Source of the DNA: Phycisphaerales bacterium
Lineage (GTDB): Bacteria > Planctomycetota > Phycisphaerae > Phycisphaerales > UBA1924
Direction of reading: 5' to 3'
NCBI GenBank assembly: GCA_035627955.1
Contig: DASPKU010000011.1
Span: 62,001-126,000 of the forward strand
DNA length: 64,000 bases
The notes under the pieces are model-generated. The model was not told where the DNA came from, searched no databases, and was given only the letters and a program-made list of their open reading frames with translations. Of the stretch, positions 59,239 through 64,000 are shown piece after piece. Numbering within the stretch: the first letter of the stretch is position 1; every line of letters begins with the position of its first letter. A program made the translations under genes and the position numbers.

Positions 59239-59598
59239 ATGAAGCATCACATCATCGGCGTTGCGGTGGCGGGTATGGCTCTGGTGGCGGGCGGGTGTAA
59301 CTCCGCGCACCGGTCGTCGGATGTCCGCACGGCGGTGTTCAAGGTGGATGGGATGGCGTGCGAGAACTGCGCCAAGCACATCGAGGAGGAGCTCGTCGAG
59401 GTGCCGGGCGTGAAGACGGCGAAGGTCGACTTTGCGAGCAAGACGGCGCGGGTGACGCTGGATGAGAGCAACCCCGCGTCGCAGAAGGCGCTGGACGCGG
59501 CGGTCACGAAGTGGAAGATGGAGCACTTCGCGCAGGAGGAGGATCCGGAGTGCCTGGACCCGAAGCGGCGCGAGGAGATCAAGCGCGGGGGGAAGTAA
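59239..59598 (+). CDS. HMA-domain (heavy-metal-associated) lipoprotein
   Basis: 119 residues. Signal MKHHIIGVAVAGMALVAGGC with lipidated Cys20. A CopZ/Atx1-like HMA domain (about 30-100) has the metal site GMACENC (Cys41, Cys44) in VFKVDGMACENCAKHIEEEL, then VPGVKTAKVDFASKTARVTL. The tail is charged (DPKRREEIKRGGK). It should bind Cu(I) or another soft metal in the periplasm. Unusually for HMA proteins it is lipid-anchored. No P-type ATPase is adjacent; dsbD lies about 600 bp further on, on the opposite strand. Confidence 0.88.
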   Translation: MKHHIIGVAVAGMALVAGGCNSAHRSSDVRTAVFKVDGMACENCAKHIEEELVEVPGVKTAKVDFASKTARVTLDESNPASQKALDAAVTKWKMEHFAQEEDPECLDPKRREEIKRGGK

Positions 59599-59659
59599 GC
59601 GTCAGGGGTTGATGATCGTTCGAGACGGCCGCCGTGTGGTGGCCGTTTTTTTTGCGCGA

Positions 59660-59745
59660 AGGCACTACCGCGGAGGTTGCGGAGGGGGCGGAGTTGCGCG
59701 GAGGGGGACTTTGAACGCGAAGGTCGCGAAGGGGGAGCGAAGGCG
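59660..59745. repeat. CGCGGAG-type repeat, inverse orientation, second array
   Basis: CACTACCGCGGAGGTTGCGG, AGGGGGCGGAGTTGCGCGGA and AACGCGAAGGTCGCGAAGGG, the same phrases as 58913-59145. Confidence 0.6.
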
Positions 59746-59882
59746 CGAAAGGGAAGGCGGGAGCAGGTGGACGGCTGCGGAACTCGATGCTGGCGGCCAA
59801 TCCGGGGCTTCGCTCGAGGACTCGCTCAGTCCCGGCGTCGCGGCACATCGCAGCGTCGGGGTGGGGAGAGGCGCCGTGGTCC

Positions 59883-59920
59883 AAAAAAGGGAACGGCCCA
59901 GCGGGGGGAGCCGGGCCGTT
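59883..59920 (-). terminator. Terminator of tRNA-Gly
   Basis: On the minus strand AACGGCCC pairs with GGGCCGTT, followed by CCCTTTTTT. It lies 18 nt after the tRNA 3' end. Confidence 0.8.
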
Positions 59921-59938
59921 CGGGGGGGAAAAGCGGAA

Positions 59939-60010
59939 AGCGGGTGAAGGGACTTGAACCCTCGACTTTCACGTTGGCAACGTGACGCTCTACCACTGAG
60001 CTACACCCGC
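59939..60010 (-). tRNA. tRNA-Gly (GCC)
   Basis: A cloverleaf can be folded on the minus strand: acceptor GCGGGTG/CACCCGC, D-arm GCTCAGTGGTAGAGC, anticodon arm CACGT-TGCCAAC-GTG with anticodon GCC, and T-arm GAGGG-TTCAAGT-CCCTT. Discriminator base T; CCA is not encoded. A terminator follows. It explains the gap between the HMA lipoprotein and dsbD. Confidence 0.95.
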
Positions 60011-60159
60011 GGGTTGTCAGACCCTGTATCGGCCGCGTGGGCGGACGGGTTCAGGGGGAGAGAAACGTAGACGGGCTGGGGCGAGGTGTCAATGGGCGGG
60101 GCGGCCAATGGGGATGGGGCAATGGGCAATGGGAAGAAGGCAGTTGGCAACGGGAAAGC

Positions 60160-62187
60160 CTACCGCTGGGTCAGAGGTTTGGTGGCCGCCCTGTTAAGGG
60201 CGTCGATGACGGTTTCGGGGGTGTAGGCGTTCAGGATGACGGGCTGGGTGAGGCCGGGGCCGTAGATGGCGAGGGTGGGAACGCCGGTCTGGCCGAGCTC
60301 TTTGTGGAAGTCCCAGGCGGGGGCCTCATCGGCCGTGACGTCGGCTTCGAGGAGGACGACGTCGCGGAGGCGGGTGCGGACGGGGTCCTGGTCGAGGATG
60401 CCACGCTTGAGGGACTTGCAGGTGAGGCACCAGTCGGCGGTGAAGTCGACCATGACGGTGTGTCCCTCGGTGCGGGCCTTCTCGAGGAGGGAGCGGTCGA
60501 AGGGGCTCCAGGCGCCGGGGATGAGCTGGCCGGGGGCGGCGTTCTTGAGGGCGGCCATGCGGGCGTCATAGTCGCGCCGGTCGGACTGCGCGTAGGTGTA
60601 GGCGAAGGCGATGGCGCCCCAGCCGGCGGCGATCGCGAGCACGCTGAGGGTCACGCGCCGGAACGGGCCCTTGGTGATCTGCCAGGTGCGGAGGAGGAGC
60701 CAGAGGGCGGCGATGGCGACGAAGAGGCCCGCGGACCAGAAGGGCATGGAGCCGTGGTACCAGGGCTTGACGGCGAGGAAGGTCTTGATGCCCACGGCGA
60801 TGAAGTAGGCGGCGGCGGCGAGGAGGAGGAAGCCCATCACCTGCTTGACGAGGTCGCTGGCGGGCCCGGTGCGCGGCAGGTGCTTGACGAGCGCGGGGTT
60901 GATGGAGAGGACGAGGTAGGGCACGGCCATGCCGATGCCAAGGCCCACAAAGATGGCAAAGATGGTTGAGGCGGGGAGTGCGGCGCTGCCGGCGAGGAGG
61001 CCGCCGGCGACGAAGCCGAAGCAGGGCAGGCCGAGCACGCCGGTCATGACGCCGAAGAAGAAGGAGCCGCGGGCGGTGTCGGCCTTGGGGTTGATGAGAT
61101 AGACGGACTGTGGAAGGTTGAGGCTGAAAAGGCCCATGATGCCCAGGCCCATGAGGGCGATGAGGACGCCAAGGCCGAGCGTGACCCACCAGGTGCCGAA
61201 GATGAAGCGGGTGGGGTCGAGCGCGGCGTTGGAGGCCATGCGGGCGATGACGACTGGCAGGCCGACGGCGGTCCAGAAGGCGACCACCCCCACTGCCATC
61301 CACAGGCCGAGCACGACGCGGCGGTTGGAGCCGCCGGAGTGCTCGACGAGGGTCATGATCTTGATGGGGATGATGGGGAGGACGCAGGGGGTGAGGTTGA
61401 GGACGGCGCCGCCGAGGACGGATAGGAGGAAGAGGATGAGGAGGCTGCTGCCGACGTTCATGCCCAGGAACTTGCGCTGGGTGAGTTCGGGCGGGGGTGC
61501 TGGGGCTGGAGCCGGGTTGGCGGAGGGAGCGGCGGCGGGCTGGGTTGGGTTGCCGAGCGGTGCTGGCGGAGCGGTGGTGGTTGGCGTGACCTTACCCTGA
61601 TCAAATCCGGCGAAGAGGGTGGGATCGGACGCGGCGGCGGAGGGTTGGGCCGCGACGGTGATGTTCACCGGCAGGGTGAAGGTCTTGGGTGGGAAGCAAA
61701 CGTCGTCGTTGCAGGACTGGCTGCGGACTTTCAGCGGGATGGTGAGGTCACCGGGGTTGATGGAGGCGTCGAGCTTGAGGACGGCGTAAGCGGTGGCTTT
61801 GCCGGAGTAGACGGGTGCCTCGATCGTGCCGTTACCGTCGGGGTTGGGAGCCTTGTAGGGCTTGGAGGTCGGCCACTGGACACCGGTGAGGTGGACGCCC
61901 GCAGGCATGTCTTTGGCGGGGTCGATGCTGGTGCGGATGGCGAACTCATCAATGGCCTTGGGGAGTTCGGTGATCCTGGCGGGCCAGCTGTGGAGTTCGT
62001 CGCCGTGGTCGAGGGTGATGGCGACGACGAGGGTGCCGCCGGGAGCGACCTGTGTGTGCTGGGGGGTGGCGGTGACTTCAACGGCTTCCAGGGCGTGGGC
62101 GGGGAGGGCGAAGGCCGCGAGCGCGGCGGCGAAGGCGAGGAGGAAGCGGAGCGCGCGGGGGTGGAGCGCCGGGTGGGCGGGTTTCAT
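60160..62187 (-). CDS. dsbD: Thiol:disulfide interchange protein DsbD
   Basis: 675 residues from the ATG at 62187, which follows TACCCT by 6 nt. Signal peptide, then a DsbD-alpha-type periplasmic domain with the Cys pair in CNDDVCFPP. A Pro/Ala-rich linker follows. The DsbD-beta membrane domain has eight or so helices, with Cys in LNLTPCVLPIIPIKI and GVLGLPCFGFVAGGL. The C-terminal thioredoxin-like gamma domain has CLTC in VDFTADWCLTCKSLKRG. It passes electrons from cytoplasmic thioredoxin to periplasmic partners, such as those used in cytochrome c maturation. All three Cys pairs are present, so it should be functional. Confidence 0.95.
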   Translation of the reverse strand: MKPAHPALHPRALRFLLAFAAALAAFALPAHALEAVEVTATPQHTQVAPGGTLVVAITLDHGDELHSWPARITELPKAIDEFAIRTSIDPAKDMPAGVHLTGVQWPTSKPYKAPNPDGNGTIEAPVYSGKATAYAVLKLDASINPGDLTIPLKVRSQSCNDDVCFPPKTFTLPVNITVAAQPSAAASDPTLFAGFDQGKVTPTTTAPPAPLGNPTQPAAAPSANPAPAPAPPPELTQRKFLGMNVGSSLLILFLLSVLGGAVLNLTPCVLPIIPIKIMTLVEHSGGSNRRVVLGLWMAVGVVAFWTAVGLPVVIARMASNAALDPTRFIFGTWWVTLGLGVLIALMGLGIMGLFSLNLPQSVYLINPKADTARGSFFFGVMTGVLGLPCFGFVAGGLLAGSAALPASTIFAIFVGLGIGMAVPYLVLSINPALVKHLPRTGPASDLVKQVMGFLLLAAAAYFIAVGIKTFLAVKPWYHGSMPFWSAGLFVAIAALWLLLRTWQITKGPFRRVTLSVLAIAAGWGAIAFAYTYAQSDRRDYDARMAALKNAAPGQLIPGAWSPFDRSLLEKARTEGHTVMVDFTADWCLTCKSLKRGILDQDPVRTRLRDVVLLEADVTADEAPAWDFHKELGQTGVPTLAIYGPGLTQPVILNAYTPETVIDALNRAATKPLTQR

Positions 62188-62193
62188 ATGGGA

Positions 62194-62199
62194 AGGGTA
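62194..62199 (-). promoter_or_regulatory. -10-like TACCCT, 6 nt before the dsbD ATG
   Basis: Minus strand TACCCT-TCCCAT-ATG. No Shine-Dalgarno is present, supporting a leaderless start. Confidence 0.35.
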
Positions 62200-62331
62200 C
62201 GACCCGGCATGGAGGCGGGTTTGCCCGGGGGGTGTGGGGTAGGGTGGCGTGTGGTTTGTAGCGCGGGACGGGGGTGGGCCGATAAGAAAGGATTGCGGGC
62301 GGACGGGTGCCCCGGTTGAGGCAGGAGCGTC

Positions 62332-63348
62332 ATGGCTGACGTGCTGGATCAGAATGAGGTTGATGCGCTTCTCGCGGCGGTGGACGCCGGGGAGGTGAAG
62401 GAGGAGCGGAAGGACGCGCCGGTGTTCGCGCGGGGCCGGCGCGGGGCGGCGGAGTCGGCGGAGGTCAAGCCGTACGACTTCAAGCGGCCGGAGCGCGTGA
62501 GCAAGGACCAGATGCGGGCGCTGCAGACGCTGCACGAGGGGTTTGCGCGGAACTTCGGGGCGTCGCTCTCGGGATTCCTGCGGACGATCGTGGAGGTGAA
62601 GGTCGCGACGTGCGAGCAGATGACGTACTCGGAGTTCACGAGCGGTCTGCCGAACCCGACGTCGTTCAACCTGGTCACGGCGGAGGGGCTCGAGGGGCAG
62701 ATGTGCCTGGAGATCTCGCCGCTGATCATCTACCCGATCATCGATCGGCTGCTGGGGGGGACGACGCAGGACCTGTTCATCCCGCAGCGGCCAATGACGC
62801 TGATCGAGACGCGGCTGATCAGCAACGTGACGAAGCGCGGGCTGGTGGCGCTGGCGGAGGCGTGGGCGGGGATCAAGCAGCTGACGTTCACGGTGTCGGC
62901 TACGGAGAGCAACCCTCAGCTGGTGCAGATCGTGCCGCCGAACGAGGTGGTGGTGGTGATCGGGTTTGAGCTCAAGATGAGCAACCGCGCAGGGACGATG
63001 AACCTGTGCATTCCGTACAACGTGATCGAGCCGGTGATGGAGGTTTTGAGCAGCCAGAGCTGGTTCGCGGCCGCGAAGAATCAGAAGAGCAAGGAGATTG
63101 AGACGCAGATCTCGCGGACGCTGTCACGGGCACCGCTGAACGTAACGGGGCTGCTGGCGGAGACGACGATCACGCTAAGGGAGCTGCTGGAGCTCACGGT
63201 TGGCGACATCATCGTGACGGAGAAGCCCGCGGCGACGCCGGTGACGGTGTGTGTGGAGGGGGAGCGGAAGTTCGTGGCGCAGATCGGGCAGTTCCGGGGG
63301 AACCGGGCGCTGAAGGTGTTGCGGGCGACCACTAGCGAAGAGCGTTGA
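62332..63348 (+). CDS. fliM: Flagellar motor switch protein FliM
   Basis: 338 residues; GGAG is about 8 nt upstream of the ATG. The N-terminus MADVLDQNEVDALLAAVDAG is the conserved CheY-P-binding segment (LSQxEIDALL-like). The middle domain contains RALQTLHEGFARNFGASLSG FLRTIVEV and FIPQRPMTLIETRLIS. The C-terminal SpoA/FliN-like domain has TITLRELLELTVGDIIVTEK. FliM forms the C-ring with FliG and FliN and sets rotation direction. No other flagellar gene is within the window, so it is either a lone fliM or the end of a cluster elsewhere. Confidence 0.97.
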   Translation: MADVLDQNEVDALLAAVDAGEVKEERKDAPVFARGRRGAAESAEVKPYDFKRPERVSKDQMRALQTLHEGFARNFGASLSGFLRTIVEVKVATCEQMTYSEFTSGLPNPTSFNLVTAEGLEGQMCLEISPLIIYPIIDRLLGGTTQDLFIPQRPMTLIETRLISNVTKRGLVALAEAWAGIKQLTFTVSATESNPQLVQIVPPNEVVVVIGFELKMSNRAGTMNLCIPYNVIEPVMEVLSSQSWFAAAKNQKSKEIETQISRTLSRAPLNVTGLLAETTITLRELLELTVGDIIVTEKPAATPVTVCVEGERKFVAQIGQFRGNRALKVLRATTSEER

Positions 63349-63505
63349 CCTTGAGCCCCAGTCTCGGGTTTCACAGGTGAACTCTGAGTTCTCCCAGCTT
63401 CTGCCCTGCCGACGAACACCGGGTCTAACGCAAGTAGGCTTGCGGGTAGCCATTGGTCCGACTAGTCTGTGTAGGAGCCGCCGCGGGGCGGTCGGGAGAG
63501 ATGAC

Positions 63506-64000
63506 ATGCCGTTTCCGAACTGGCAAGCTCGTGCGAGCATTGCGGTTACAGCGCTGGTTCTCAGCGGCCAATCGCACGCTCAATGGTCCGTCGCCTACCT
63601 CAACCCAGCCAACCGTGCTTCTGTGGCCAGTGGGGTGTCATCCGGCGGGCAGGTCGGACTGAGTACTGGCATCCCAAGTGACGCAGCCGTCCTGTGGAAC
63701 GGATCGGCTCAGTCCTGGGTGAATCTCAACCCCTCTGGCGCTGGAAGGTCGAAGGCGAACGCGGCATTCGGAAGTCAGCAGGCCGGATCGGCAAACTACG
63801 GAGGTTGGGACCGCGCCACGATCTGGCACGGAACAGCTGCATCGGCGCAGGACATTCACCCCGTTTGGGCCAGCCTCTCCGAAGTCATGGCTACTTCTGG
63901 TGTGCAGCAGGCCGGATACGCGCTCGTCCCTTCGACCGGCCGCTATCACGCGACGGTCTGGAGCGGTTCATCGGCATCCGCAGTGGACCTCCATCCAGGG
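63506..64000 (+). CDS. Secreted WxGxxAS/DIHP-repeat protein, 3' truncated by window edge
   Basis: The open frame from the ATG at 63506 (GGGAGAG 7 nt upstream) runs off the window. A signal peptide ends ALVLSGQSHA. The mature part repeats a motif of about 50 residues: SQQAGSANYGGWDRATIWHG TAASAQDIHP, then VQQAGYALVPSTGRYHATVW SGSSASAVDLHP. This is the type of beta-repeat found in planctomycete secreted proteins, often with a C-terminal sorting tail (not visible here). Third-position G/C is lower than in the neighbours, which suggests a more recently acquired or less constrained gene. Confidence 0.75.
   Translation, partial: MPFPNWQARASIAVTALVLSGQSHAQWSVAYLNPANRASVASGVSSGGQVGLSTGIPSDAAVLWNGSAQSWVNLNPSGAGRSKANAAFGSQQAGSANYGGWDRATIWHGTAASAQDIHPVWASLSEVMATSGVQQAGYALVPSTGRYHATVWSGSSASAVDLHPG

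Larger units (their letters stand above)
59599..59938. other. Intergenic before tRNA-Gly: CGCGGAG repeats and a tRNA terminator
   Basis: 340 bp. It contains CGCGGAGG/CGAAGGTCGCGAAGG repeats (59660-59745) and, near its end, the minus-strand terminator of the tRNA. No gene seen. Confidence 0.6.

Noticed and set aside
59939-60010. Integration (att) site at the tRNA-Gly 3' end
   Set aside because: No integrase gene and no direct repeat of the tRNA 3' end were seen nearby.

Overview
The window looks like chromosomal DNA of a high-GC planctomycete, most likely of the Phycisphaerae/Phycisphaerales. Evidence for this: coding sequence almost saturated with G/C at third positions; secreted proteins ending in a cysteine-bearing dockerin-like tail; a prepilin with an H-X9-DG tail; a PEP-CTERM-like tail; an ECF sigma factor next to a Ser/Thr kinase with TPRs; lpxK (outer membrane); fliM (flagellum); and many planctomycete-style dispersed palindromes. 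No plasmid or phage backbone, transposase, rRNA operon or CRISPR array was seen. One tRNA (Gly-GCC) is present.

Layout. 1-5.4 kb: end of an OGT/SPINDLY-like glycosyltransferase, two low-complexity proteins, a zinc-ribbon protein coupled to an FHA-GspE ATPase, lpxK, and a membrane protein coupled to maf. 6.1-13.4 kb: omega-amidase, a large secreted lectin/sugar-dehydrogenase-like protein with dockerin-like tail, ispF, a lipoprotein, a saccharopine dehydrogenase-like enzyme and a tandem universal stress protein. 13.5-16.5 kb: a ParA ATPase fused to a CBM48/AMPK glycogen-binding-like domain, followed by a second protein that looks like a ParA fold without a Walker A. 16.8-28.2 kb: ileS, an orphan histidine-kinase-like ATPase, a FAD oxidoreductase, a pilin, a DPP-IV-like peptidase, and a translationally coupled methylmalonyl-CoA-mutase / DUF6883 / DUF4926 cassette in which the middle gene carries an in-frame stop. 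28.2-40.5 kb: four paralogues with a pseudopilin-like C-terminal module, a membrane-TPR protein, a MgtC/DUF4010 transporter and a four-gene operon of tiny overlapping membrane/zinc-ribbon genes. 40.5-49.3 kb: repeat-dense DNA around two secreted paralogues, a cytochrome c, a YhaM-like exonuclease, two 21-bp minisatellites and a frameshifted PEP-CTERM protein. 49.3-64 kb: a frameshifted zinc-ribbon gene behind an M32 carboxypeptidase, ogt, the kinase/sigma pair, a four-repeat secreted protein with the same dockerin-like tail, an HMA lipoprotein, tRNA-Gly, dsbD, fliM and the start of a secreted repeat protein.

The strongest observations for follow-up are the ParA-CBM48 fusion with its degenerate partner; the interrupted DUF6883 gene; two homopolymer frameshifts that restore recognisable domains; a family of palindromes with conserved GTGCCA ends, some of which lie in-frame inside genes such as ileS; a TAnnnT-(5/6 nt)-start pattern suggesting leaderless mRNAs; and the four-gene overlapping zinc-ribbon operon. 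All assignments are from reading sequence and known motifs; no database search was run.
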